64,000 nt of DNA from Crambe crambe. Its lineage: Eukaryota; Porifera; Demospongiae; Poecilosclerida; Crambeidae. Where the stretch lies: assembly GCA_963924555.1 (NCBI GenBank), contig OZ004597.1, forward strand, positions 6,211,904-6,275,903, in the 5' to 3' direction. Every line of letters starts with the position of its first letter. The stretch's first letter is position 1. The notes under the pieces were generated by a model. That model ran no database searches. It had not been told where the DNA came from and was given only the letters and a program-made list of their open reading frames with translations. The position numbers were made by a program, and so were the translations under genes. This document shows positions 49,875 through 61,385 of the stretch, piece after piece.

Positions 49875-52120
49875 CCATAGATATAAGATGTTTACGGGAT
49901 TGGAAACGGATCACCTGCTCTCGTTAGCAACTAACAACCGAGGCGCGTTGACAGCTGAATGACATAGCACTTTTGTCAAAGTTGCTGTTCTGACAAGATC
50001 CGTGAGGTAAGACTTATGCCAATGATACTATAATACACTAGGGCATAGATTTACTGTATGAAATAAATTTCAGCTCAGATTTTCAAGTTTATTCCTACAA
50101 ATACTACTGTAGTGGTTAATGGGACTGTAATCCCTCTCATGCTTGATGGAATCAATTGCTGTTGCCCATTTTCTGATCAAAAGGCATGTAAACTTTAGCT
50201 ACATGGAATAGTAATGTTAGTTTTTGTATTAGCTGATGTATATTGTCTCTAGCATTTGCAAGTGGTGTTAAAACTGTAATCCCTCTCCCAAGAAATAGAT
50301 TAACAATATTGCAACTGTATTAGTTATTTCAGGGAAAGGATAGAACAGTAAATGGAATTGGTGCATTTGTTTTCTATACAATAGTCATCCTATGGAGATG
50401 GCAAGCTTACTATATTTTCCCCCTAATATCCATAGGGTCCACAGGACAGCTGACTGAGCCGAATTCTTGAGATGGATGGTGTCAAAATCCAACAGCCAAA
50501 AGCTGGAAGTATTGCAATAATGCTGATGAGGGAGAACTGAGCAGAAACTGGCGGATAACTTTGGGGCAAAATTATCTAGCTATGATAACAATGAATTTAT
50601 GTCTAATTTTAATACCAAAAGTCATTCTGGCCTTTCTTTCAAATCAATCACATAAAATTAATGTATAATGAGTAATGATAGGTACTCATAGTTATAATTA
50701 CAAGGAAAAAAAGTTATGGATAATTAATAACTTCCTTCCTCAGACCATAGATATACTAGACTACGTACACAGGATTGGAAACAGGGCATGCGCGCGTAGA
50801 ATTTATAGACCATCCGTGTAGGTACCTGGCGAACAGAGAAATCTTACACAAAATAAGAAAGAGGGTGAAAGGCAAGGTATTTAGCGCAGCAATAATTATG
50901 ATTATAAGTGAAAAGGCTCAATGACCTATAGCTGTAGTAGTTTATCATGTCAGTTTAGTCTATTTACTGTTGCTATGGAAGAAAAACGTGGAAACAGGTG
51001 ACTGAAAAGTTTTGTGGCACTCCTACTACTAAAATAGAAGTCTAGCTGCCTTACTTTTGGTATAAAATGAAAGATACTAGTTGACCATATGTACTCAAGT
51101 AGTTTTAATTTTGTGCAGGGCTGGAGATGGCATGCCATTTGCCATTGATGGTTTAAGAAGCCATTTCACTATGTTGTTGTTCTTATATGAGGAGATGAGA
51201 TACCTCCTTGTATCAGGGGCAGGAAAGGATACACTGGGGCAGCTTTACTCTTCATCTTGATCCCTCAAAACAAGTATATCACAACAAATCTCTCGATGAA
51301 TTGGATGTTCAGCAGTGCACTATCAGTACTTGTTATTATCATTTATTTATTATAACATGAAAGGAAATATGTATAAAGTGACAGTATTAGTTGCTACATT
51401 ATAGTATCCTTCTTTACTATAGCTTTTCTTGACAGCCAGCCATGGGTAATCTGAAGAAACAGTAACATCGACATGATTTTTTTACAGGCACCTTTAAAAA
51501 GTACATATGTACATATAAATGATCACTACCTAACAGATTAGTGGGGAAAAAGAGACTATACTTTTAACATCCAAGCTCCAGAGGTCCACAAAGTCGAACT
51601 ACCATTGTTACTCGCAATTATACCCTCTAAAACTTGAGAAACCAGCCTTTTAAAGAACTATGCTTGTTTAGCACTATACTAGCCCACTCTTTGCATTCTT
51701 TGAACTTACCAATTGGCTATAGTTTAGCAGAAATTTGGCACACTTCTTCTCCTCCCCTGTTTGTTTGGGGCAATTTAGCACGAACAGCTGCCTACACGGA
51801 TTGTCAGTATTGTCGTTATGGGCGCACGTGACCTGTTTCCAATCCTGTGTACGTAGTCTAGTATATCTATGCTCAGACTCTCCAACTTCAACTCTCTGAC
51901 TCTTCACTTCTTCAATACCTTCCCCTTAGCTTACTTGTACTATTCTGTGAGCTGTAGGGGCAGAACATCACTTTAACTGCCTTGAAAGGAGTGAATATTG
52001 ATCTCCTTTCACGGCCATTAATATAATTAATGCTGCATGCGCGTGCGCATCTGTCAACGCGCCTCGGTTGTGCAGTTCATTGGGCGTTTCCAATCCCGTA
52101 AAACCTCTTATATCTATGGC
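49875..52120. repeat. nested inverted repeats (possible 2.2-kb foldback element)
   Basis: The outer arms 49875-49955 and 52051-52120 share CCATAGATATAAGA, TACGGGATTGGAAACG and ACCGAGGCGCGTTGACAG as inverses. The inner arms 50746-50785 and 51832-51871 are an almost exact inverse of about 40 bases (CATAGATATACTAGACTACG, ACACAGGATTGGAAACAGG). The inner arm is itself a diverged relative of the outer arm (CATAGATATA...GGATTGGAAAC). The interior has no gene. Confidence 0.75.
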
Positions 52121-52732
52121 ATATGGGTGAACAAAGTCAATCCCTTTGAAGCGCACGTCGTTAGGGGGCGGAGCCACGTAAGCTTCTTAAGCTAGCTAAG
52201 CTCGGCTAGGTCTTCAGTTTAATCGCTATTTATTCTTATCTGATGATGTTATAGTCACTCCTTGCTGAATTACAGTACAGATGCTCATCTTATAGTAGTG
52301 TTTATAGCCAGTACTTGGCTGTAGTGTAGTCAGCTCACTTCACCATGCCATGCACATGTCATTTAGCTACATTGCTGTTGCTGTAAAGTAAATAATAGAC
52401 AAAACTTAAAATAGCTAAACAAATTCTTCAACCATGCAGAGACTGTGTATGTACCTACAAAAGAAAGAAATACTCATGTCAAATTAATAATCACTGCATA
52501 CTCTCAGTCAATACTGCCACTCAATTCTTTACATACACAAACTTACATTCAACTTCAAGCACTATGAAAAAAGGATAGAAACAAGTAAGCGCAAAAAATT
52601 TCTTCTAAATAAAAAGGTTAAGTAGGGATAGCTTAAAATCTAGCTGGGCTATAATATAATGTACTGCAGCCTTGTATGAAAATAATCCCTACTTTTACAA
52701 CTGCCATAGCTAGCTATAGGTAGTGGATATAA
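52121..52732. other. intergenic, nothing recognised
   Basis: AT-rich, no ORF with motif and no clear repeat. Confidence 0.4.
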
Positions 52733-53388
52733 ATGCAAGTTCGAGGTCTCAGCGTCCTGTAGGTCCCTCCGAATCAGAGGCCAAAACAAGCTCACCCGAT
52801 AGACTATTGCTAAGCACTACCCCTTAAAATTGAGTGCCCTCTCTCATTGGGTATAAGGGGACTGGACTAATGTTCACCACACCGACAAACTGGTCAGGTT
52901 AGGAAATGCAAATTTGAGGTCTCAGCGTCCTGTAGGTCCCTCTGAATCAGAGCCCAAAACAAGCTCACCCGATAGAGTATTGCTATGCACTACCCCTTAA
53001 TATTCATTAAAACCGAGTGCCCTCTGTCATCGGCTATAAAGGGACTGGACTGATGTTCACCCCACCCACAAACTCGTCAGGTTATTACCTCTAGGAAATG
53101 CAAGTTTGAGGTCTCAGCGTCCTGTAGGTCCCTACGAATCAGAGGCCAAAACAAGCTCACCCGATAGACTATTGCTAAGCACTACCCCTTAATATTCATT
53201 AAAACCGAGTGCCCTCTGTCATCGGCTATAAGGGGACTGGACTAATGTTCACCACACCCACAAACTGGTCAGGTTATTACCTCTAGGAAATGCAAGTTTG
53301 AGGTCTCAGCGTCCTGTAGGTCCCTCCGAATCAGAGGCCAAAACAAGCTCACCCGATAGACTATTGCTAAGCACTACCCCTTAATATT
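52733..53388 (+). repeat. ~190-bp tandem satellite, four units
   Basis: Units begin near 52733, 52907, 53100 and 53291 with GCAAGTTTGAGGTCTCAGCG and contain CAAAACAAGCTCACCCGATAG, GAGTGCCCTCT and GGGGACTGGACTAATGTTC. The last unit is cut off at about 53388. A detached piece of the same unit lies at 55453-55533. Confidence 0.9.
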
Positions 53389-53497
53389 TGGCAAACCCAG
53401 ACTTGCAAACTATGGCAAACTTAGGCAAACTATGGCAAACCCAGACTTGCAAACTATGGCAAACTTAGGCAAACTATGGCAAACTATGGCAAATGGG
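53389..53497 (+). repeat. GGCAAAC(T/C) tandem array
   Basis: About eleven TATGGCAAAC / TTAGGCAAAC / CCAGACTTGCAAAC words, including a ~53-base unit repeated once. It directly abuts the truncated end of the 190-bp satellite. Confidence 0.9.
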
Positions 53498-53703
53498 GGT
53501 CACATGGGTCATGTCCGAAATCCTACATTATTGCAAATTGCCAAATAATATTATACAAGAAGTATTTGCAATTATCATAAAAAATCTGTCATTTGCGTTT
53601 TTTAGGTAGTGGTAGTACTGATGCAGGTAATTCACTATACTTCACTTTTCTCGTCTTGCTTTCTTTACCCTAAGATACATTTTTTTCTGTCAGAGACATG
53701 AAC

Positions 53704-54706
53704 TTACTGAGCGAGCCTTGCCCTTCCAACTTTTGACTTGATATTAGCAGGATATTTGTCGGCATAACCATTTGGCAGTTCTTTAAGAAACAGCCTAAAT
53801 AATAATAGTAGTATAATTATATAATGAACCATTTACTCACTTTTACCTGTGATTAATCATTATCCATAGAAATGCCATAGAACTTTGTGACAAATAACCA
53901 TTGGTGGAGAGTAGTTTCAGGTCGCTTATTAGTAAAAGGTCTTTCTCGCAATTATACAATACCACCCGAAACTTGTCTTTGTCAACAAGAAAACTTGGCA
54001 CAAGTGGACTTTGTTCAGGATGTACTGACTTTTCAGTGAAGGAAGATATGACACAAGTACCAACAACTTGTGCTAGATCTTTAGCTGTCACTTTTCCCTC
54101 AATATTGGCTGTTGTCCCATCACTAACAATTGATTCATCACCACTGCTGTTAGCTCTGATGTCATCTTCATCCTCATAGCAGATCCTAGAACTCAATAGT
54201 ATTTCAGCTCCCCTTACACGTGAATCTGGGGTACCATGCCATGTATCCACTGATCCCATTCCAATGTCCTTTGTTTTAATGTGGACATCAACATATGGCA
54301 TAGGTTGTTGTGACTTAAGGAATATTTCAAATCTTTTCTCCATGGTCACTTCTTGACAAAGGGGCACTAGAATATGCCGGGCTATATCAAGCATTACAGA
54401 ATCTTCAGATACCTTATGTTGACCAGAACGTGGTGGTGGCCACAGATGCTTCCTACAATTACTGATCCACTTTAAAACATCAAAATGGTGCTCTTCATGT
54501 AGAGAATCCAGTGTAATCATGCTTTTAAGACCAATTACTATCCGAGACGAAGCAGTATCATCGACATATGCAGCAAGGTCAAAATCTAATTTACTCAGCG
54601 AAGATTTGACAAAAAAATTAGTTGTCACATGGTGAAAACCAAAGTGGAAATCTGCGTCTATTCTGTCAATAGCATATTCAAATCTTCTTCTATATTTTGC
54701 ATACAT
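53704..54706 (-). CDS. PD-(D/E)xK-like nuclease candidate, two or more exons
   Basis: Model: exon 54706-53847, donor CACAG|GTAAAA, then exon 53794-53704 after TTATTATTTAG. The split codon AG|G keeps frame and adds LFLKELPNGYADKYP to the C-terminus before TAA, giving 316 residues. Apparent termination at 53843 is just intron sequence. An acceptor-like CTACAG lies five bases before the ATG, so a leader or upstream exon is likely. Motifs: W-H-G-T-P-D-S-R (P160, D161), an acidic Ser-rich insert (176-195), then N-I-E-G-K (E203, K205) and L-A-Q-V-V-G (Q213). This is the PD...E-x-K...Q order of PD-(D/E)xK nucleases. I recall similar uncharacterised animal proteins but no characterised member. Confidence 0.65.
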
Positions 54707-54730
54707 CTCACCTGTAGTAAATTCAAATCA

Positions 54731-55220
54731 CAAGGATAGGTTACACCTATTAAAGGTCAGACTATTAATCGGAGAGCAGTGAGCCCAGTTTGTCGTGTCA
54801 ATTGAGATTTGTGGGCTATATTATTGACGAGCCCCACACTGACTGTAGCAGGATGGCAGCAAATGATATGGGCTGGAGGAGAAGTGAACTTGGTCAGCAA
54901 CGAGAGTGGTAGAGACGAATGGCGCACAGTCACAGGCAGAAGATGGAGAATGCTAAGTTGTGTGTTCCGGCACAGGTGGGGCATCACATACCAACTAGCT
55001 AGTGGCGATTCAAACTAAACCACATAATTAATTGCCACACCCTAATCAATGCTGTCCTTTGACCCAATGCAAATATTTCTGCCAAAGGTCTAGTTCCAGG
55101 TGCTACCATTCGCCATCTTCTGCCTGTGACTGTGCGCCTGTCGTCTTCCCGGTGCTAACCATTCGCTGTCCTGCTAGAGTCTTGGAGCTGTCTCTGCCAG
55201 TCACATCTTTTGCTATTTGG
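54731..55220. repeat. promoter-like palindromic segment
   Basis: GGCGCACAGTCACAGGCAG plus AAGATGGAGAATG (54918-54950) recurs inverted at 55106-55138 (CATTCGCCATCTTCTGCC, TGTGACTGTGCGCC), and the GCCTGTGACTGTGCGCCTGTC word appears a third time at 55421. A pyrimidine-rich piece ends in TTTGGTAAGTGG (donor at 55219), like the leader exons elsewhere. Confidence 0.55.
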
Positions 55221-55452
55221 TAAGTGGCCTACTTGTTAAGACAGGCTTATGTACAGGCTTTACAACTAAAATGTTTATACTATGGAATGGGCTGCTGTAC
55301 TTGTTTTAAGACTTTAAGTCTGCTGGTCCCTAGGGGCTGCACTCCATTTAATGCCCACCCAAAAGTGTCTTGCTTTCTGATTTGCAGGTCTCACTCCCTG
55401 TTTATTCCCAATAAGTGCTTGCCTGTGACTGTGCGCCTGTCGTCTTCCCGGT

Positions 55453-58260
55453 GATAGACTATTGGTAAGCACTACCCCTTAATATTCATTAAAACCGAGT
55501 GCCCTCTGTCATTGGCTATAAGGGGACTGGACTCGTGGTGTAATGGAATGCCAAGTTGTGTGTTCCAGGATGGGATCACATACAGTATTTCGTGACATGT
55601 CTGCTTCTTCCTCTGGGTTGACTATGCCACTAGAAGATGATATTATATGGCTAATTTTGGCCTGACCTTTGACCCTAATCTCAATGCTTATCCCCCTTGC
55701 AGGCAAGCCAGCTTAAACTGGTTTGAACTGGAGCGCTACCGGCTACTATGATGGATGCTATTTTTATGTCTCCTTCTGGTGAGGATTGTATGGATGATAT
55801 AATTAATTAGTGTGTGGAATGCTGTCCAGTGGTACAAGTGGCATGTAATGAGTGAATTACCCTGACAGTAAATCTCAAATTTGATTTTGTTTCCTCTAAA
55901 TTGGCAGCAACAGCATTGGCAGACGTAGCCTTTCTTTTAATAGACACCAGGTTTGAATGAAACTGTTGGAGCTACGACAAGGGGTCTGAAATGAGGCAAA
56001 GAAATAGGTTAGAGACCAGACAGGCAAGGTGTCTGCCAATGCTGTCACTGCCAATCGGTAATTAGTGTGCTGCAGTTTACCTTGTATCATCACTGACATT
56101 ATCGAAACTCTTGTAGCAATCACTTTAGTGGAGAGACCATACCTGACTCTTCTGGTGCCTAATTGGCAAGGTCAATTAGGCATCAGCAGGCTGCCATATT
56201 ATGGCTACTCCTTGCAGCAAGGATTGTATAAATACTTTCCCTGAAATGAGGCAACCCCGTATTCAGGAAGTCTCAATGTATACTTCATACAGTGCTTTGC
56301 AAGTTGGTTGGCAGAGTTCGTGTCTTGACTGCAGTTGTAGTTATGTAAACTGTAGTACAGTTAATTGCAAGTTGATTATCCAATGCCAGATGCAAATCTA
56401 AAAGATTTCAACTCTCACTGTTTCGGTCCAATTTGCATCTTGTCTTTGAATGCTGTAGCTCCCTCGTAATCAGCTATTGTTATTTGGAAAATCTGGCTGA
56501 AGACCATACAATTGTTATAACCCTTTCCTATATCTATCTCTTTAGCTTAGCTATTGAGAGCCAGGAGATCAGCTTTGAATCAAACCGTGGAGGAGAACTC
56601 TTCTTGAGGACCCAGGAAGATGGAAGCACCATGAGATAAGCCTCTTTCCCAACCGGGTACCCCTACAGAAGTTCATGGCTATAGCCAGTTTGATGTTTCT
56701 TCACTGTTGCCAAGTAGTAAATTTATCCAAGCCAGCTTAAGGACTGAACAGCTTCGTTTGAACTGGAGCGCTGCCAGCTACTACGACAGATGCTATTTTT
56801 GATGTCTCCTTCGGGGTACCCACGTATAAAGTAGGTTATAAAGTAGTGGCACAGATGGCAACTTTGAGGTAGGCACCATCTCTTCTGATGGGCGCATGTG
56901 ATGAGGCTGCTTAACTCATTACTTGGGGAAATGTGGTTAGAATCTTAAATCAGTAAATCACAGATTAATATGAATTACCATGATGGTAAACTAATCCCTC
57001 TAAATTGGCAGCCACAGCATTGGCAGACATGTCTGCATCTGGGAATACTTGTCTTAGAGTAGCCTTTCTTTTGATAGACACCAGGTTTGAATGGGAGGTT
57101 GACAATTGACCTCTAACACAGGTCTGAATACAGATACAACAATACAAAGGCTAACCAACAGGAATCTACCAATGAAGGAGCTAGCTACATCAAAGACAAT
57201 AACCATTGTCACAAACAAGGCAAACTTTACATTTAGAGACCAGACAGGCAACATGTCTGCCAATGCTGTCCCTGCCAATCGTAAAATTTATTGTGCCTCG
57301 TCACCTTTATTATTGTCACCTTCTAAAGTATTTGTGTTGTTGGAAATGGCATAGTAGAGGTCAGCACACTAGCAACCCCAACAGCTGTCAACAGGTGGTT
57401 GACTGTTCAACGTAGTGTTGATGCTGTTGATAAGACAGTGCTTTGACTAGAAGCCTCAGGGTTGGGTAATCTAGTGATAACTGACCAGTGTGCTGCCAAC
57501 TGATTTCTAGCAAATCATGTGGATAGTAAACTTGGGAGGCTATGCTAGTATACTTGGTCTGCAGTGTATGGAAATATGACTGATATTCCAATAACACAGA
57601 TAGTAACTATGTCACTGCTAGCTGTCTCAGAAGGGTTAAAGTGTCAGTTCTCCAAGGTGTGATATAATTACAACCCACTTTAGTGGACTGAATGGCAAAT
57701 GAAAACCACCTAACACCTGGCTGTACCGTGACATGTATATTCCTTGAGGAAACCAAAGAGCTCGAGGTCAAAGGTTTAGTCAGGTATCCCGATTTGTAAT
57801 GGTCTTAGATGCAATATGGGTAGCCAATAGCATATCAATTCAGGGTTCAATACCACTCTGATGGGGCCCATTGTATTTGAATAGCCACGTGCAATATCAA
57901 AGTGGCATTCAAGCACCTTTTAATTCTTTGATGTGAATTTTAGTTTGGTTGGATCACAAGATCTATGTAAACTTGAGGCTGTAGACACAGGTTTTTATTG
58001 CAGTCAATTTGGTGGTAACCACAACCTTAAATTAGTGTGTGGAATGCTAAGTCGGTGTTCAGGCACAGGTGGTACCATTATAATTATGAGCTAGAGCCAA
58101 ATAAAAAAAAAATGTGGCCCTGAACCCATCCATTATGTCACCCATTATAATTATGGGCTTGAGCATAGGTAACCTGCAGGTGGAGCAAACATATTATGGA
58201 ATACTGGTGACATGAGTTCAGGCCACATTATTTTGATTTGGCCGGTGTGAAGTTCTCATC
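55453..58260 (-). repeat. mosaic of families A and B, mostly inverted
   Basis: It includes the satellite piece at 55453-55533, a DR1 at 55663-55675, family A at 56110-56530 and family B at 57290-57960. 57160-57310 matches 61800-61930 inverted (GACAATAACCATTGTCAC, GGCAACATGTCTGCCAATGC). No intact gene. Confidence 0.65.
55663..55675 (-). promoter_or_regulatory. DR1 element in a repeat copy
   Basis: TGACCTTTGACCC is the complement of GGGTCAAAGGTCA. The same version is at 62627-62639, in the matching repeat copy. Confidence 0.5.
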
Positions 58261-59131
58261 ACCGTCTTGCCTATATCACTGGTAGGGACATGCAAATCCT
58301 GGCATGATATACTTCCAGAGGTTGGCAGATATTGATGTCGAGTTCTTAGAGTAGCCACCACCTATGTAATATGGATGGCACGGATGCTGGCTATGCAAGA
58401 TTACTTTATTTGCATTGGTGGTTGCCGCTAAGGTTTAAGGACGAGGTATACCACCCATGTCCTAATTATTATGCCCACGTAAATACAATAAGACTTTGAT
58501 GTTTATTCAATAAGACTTTGATGTTTATTCAATCTACCCTTTGTTCGTAACCATTTGTCCAGGAATCCAAAGGAATCCACAGAAGAAACTCGGTAGGAAG
58601 GTGCAAGGGACTGGATATCTAGAGACCAGACCTACATGTCTGCCAATGGTAAAATTTATCGTGCCTCGTCACCTTTATTAGTATAGGCCCACACTTGATT
58701 TGACCATCTCAAGTTGTTGGCTAATCACAGAAATGGCAGAAGGTCAGCACACTAGCAACCCCAACAGCTTGTCAACAGGTGGTTGACTGTTCCCTTGAGG
58801 TCAACCTCACTCTGAGATAGTGTCCATTAGCTGTATGCTGTTGACGAGACAGTGCTTTGAATAGAAGCCGCAGGGTTGGGTAATGAGTGATAACTGACCA
58901 GTGTGCTGGCCAATGATAGATCTTAATCCTGGGAACAAACCAACAACAAGTTGTTGCTATGTCACTGCTAGCTGTCTCAGAAGGAGGGGGGGGGGGGGGG
59001 AGTGTTAGTTCTCCATGGCGTGATGGACTGAATGGCAACCTCTATGGCACTTTACTCTCTTTTAATGCCTGGGGTCAATGTTAAGAAGTAGTGCATAGCT
59101 GTAGAACGATAAAACTTTGTATTCCAGCTTA
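58261..59131. repeat. family B fragments and 15-base poly-G
   Basis: 58640-59050 is a rearranged inverted copy of family B. G15 lies at 58986-59000. 58496-58535 holds a short tandem duplication (AATAAGACTTTGATGTTTATTC). Confidence 0.65.
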
Positions 59132-60554
59132 GACTAACACCTGATTGCTGCTGATGCCTAATTGGCCTTGCCAGTTAGGTATCAGAAGAGTCAGGTTTGC
59201 TCTCTCCACTAAAGTGATCACTCGATCACGATACGAGGTAAACATTTTTTTTTTACCCAACAGTTGAAGCAAGGTGTAGAGAAGACACAGGAGATATCGT
59301 TCGGACTAGCTGACTAGTGGTGCGTAATTGGATCCAAGCTGGCAGTTCCACTCATCTAGATTACCCCCTCCATAGCTTCGACATCATCTGGTAAGACCAT
59401 ATGAGTTATGTTACTTTTGCAACCGAATCATATCTGTCACTTTTTAGCACAATAGAACAACTATGCCCAGCAATAACCCAACTTACAACAGCTGCAGTCT
59501 GACGTCCAAGTACAGCAGATTGCAGTAATCTTGCAACAGGAAATCCAAAACTGCAAAACCAAAATTTACATAGCCTCCTTTCAAGTAGCCCAACTCCAAA
59601 GTCATTTGAAAGGAGGCTATGTAAATTTTGGTTTTGCTGTTCTGGATTTCATGTTGCAAGATCACTGCAATCTGCTGTATCATAGTACAAGCCTCACACT
59701 ACAAATGGACGACACAATCACCACAGCAAGTGTAGTCAATGGGAACGAAGTAACACCTAGCTCTTGAGAAAGCTGCAGCTTTAGCTTCGAGTGCCCCTGT
59801 CAATCCAAGTTTGTATTCATTGTTTGTTCTTTCAAAACTGTAAATCCAGCCCAAGAAATACAAATTCTTATAATAAATAAAAATTGCCAATAATATTATT
59901 GCATTAATTGGACCTCAGGCCCCAAAAGAGGACACATTGCATGCATAGGCCTATATGGTTTACACAGCTAGGGTCAGGTTTGGTAAGCCACTACAATTTA
60001 GCCAGAGCTCCTGTTCATATTGTTAACACTGTTTTGTCTCTTCAATACAGGTCAACTGTTGCTTGTCCTTGCAGCCACTTCTTTTGCTAGCTTCCAATGA
60101 ATTCATTACAAGCATTCCTAGCAGCAGAATTAGTTAGTCACTACGTTCCCATTGGGTTTATGACACTTGCTGTGTTGTCTATTTGCAGTGTGAGGCTTGT
60201 ACTATGATACTTGGACATCAGATATGCAGACTGCAGCTGTTGTAATTATTGCTGGGCATAGTTGTTCTATTATGCTAAAAAGTGTTGTAACATAACTCAT
60301 AGTATGATCTTACCAGATGATGTAGAAGCTATGGAGGGGGTAATCTCTAGACAGTGGAACTGCCAGCTTGGATCCGATTACGCACCACTAGTCAGCTAGT
60401 CTGGATATAAAAAAAAAAAGAAATGCTTTAATTGGCAATCAGCGTGCTGCAAGTTACCTCGTATGATCACTTTAGTGGAGAGAGAGCAAACCTGACTCTT
60501 CTGGTACCTAACTGGCAAGGCCAATTAGGCATCAGCAGCAATCAGGTGTTAGTC
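59132..60554. repeat. 1.4-kb palindrome with family A arms
   Basis: The left arm 59132-59754 and right arm 60133-60554 are inverse copies from GACTAACACCTGATTGC... inward, through TGCCTAATTGGCCTTGCC, CTTTAGTGG, GGATCCAAGCTGGCAG, GCTGCAGTCTG and AGTACAAGCCTCACACT. The spacer is 59755-60132. The left arm is longer only because it carries a 165-bp MITE. It is a foldback-type structure inserted in, or built from, family B flanks. Confidence 0.85.
59513..59677. mobile_element. 165-bp hairpin MITE with TA target duplication (Tc1/mariner-like)
   Basis: Arms CAGCAGATTGCAGTAATC... and ...ACTGCAATCTGCTG are inverse over 72 bases with about four mismatches, around a 21-base loop (59585-59605). TA flanks both ends (59511-59512 and 59678-59679). 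The other palindrome arm reads CCAAGTATCATAGT (complement, about 60203-60216) without the insert, which is a precise empty site. There is no coding capacity. Confidence 0.9.
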
Positions 60555-61352
60555 CCGGACCAGATCATAATTATGCAGGACTACAATCACTGATCACACG
60601 AAGAATTCCTATCCAGTATTCATTACACAATTATTTTTAACCTCGTGTTAACGGTCCTCATTGGTAGGTTCTCTCTGACACATTATATCGACATAATTAT
60701 ACATTGCATGTTCGTGTTCTGTCGAACTCTGCTCCTATATCCATGCTCTAGATCGATACCACGGATGGGTTCAGGCCACGTTATTTCGATTTGGCTCTAG
60801 CTTGTAATTACAATGGTATGTGATGCCCCACCTGTGCCGGAACACACAACTTAGCATTCCACACACTAATACAAGTTTCTGAAATGGTCAGATAGCACGT
60901 GGTTACCACAGGTCAGTCTCGGTCTGCAAATGTAAAGCACAAATTGACTGCAATAAAAACCTGCATCTATTCAGAAACAGCCTCAAGTTTACACAGATTT
61001 GATTGGACAACCAACTTGCAATCCTCACAATCTCATCCTCACTATGGGTTCCCCGAAGGAGACATATGATACCAAATTTCAATAATCACACCCATATTAC
61101 CAAACTACTTCACTGGGGGGGGGGGGCCCATAAGGTGTATTAAAATGAATTATTCCTGCCAGCCAGTGAAAAAGGTGCTCGAATGCCACATTAAAGGATT
61201 TCCATGTGGCTATTCAAATACGATGGGCTCCATCAGAGTGGTATTGAACCCTGAATTGATATGCTATTGGCTACCCATATTGCATCTAAGAAGATTACGA
61301 ATCGGGATACCTGACTAAACCTTTGACCTCAGCTCTTTGGTTTCCTTAGTGA

Positions 61353-61353
<1 letters not shown>

Positions 61354-61384
<31 letters not shown>
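61354..61384 (+). repeat. 31-base poly-C tract
   Basis: A C run inside family B. The sister copy at about 40023 has only three C residues (GATCCC) at this place, so the run expanded after duplication. Confidence 0.9.

Positions 61385-61385
<1 letters not shown>

Noticed and set aside
52733-53388. CRISPR array
   Set aside because: The repeats are long near-identical satellite units of about 190 bp without variable spacers, in eukaryotic DNA.
59483-59767. Two ORFs of 66-78 aa on opposite strands
   Set aside because: They lie in the hairpin MITE and reflect its inverted symmetry.
60500-60540. NFI site in TTGGCAAGGCCAA
   Set aside because: The spacer is three bases, whereas NFI requires five between TTGGC and GCCAA; it is simply the palindromic core of family A.
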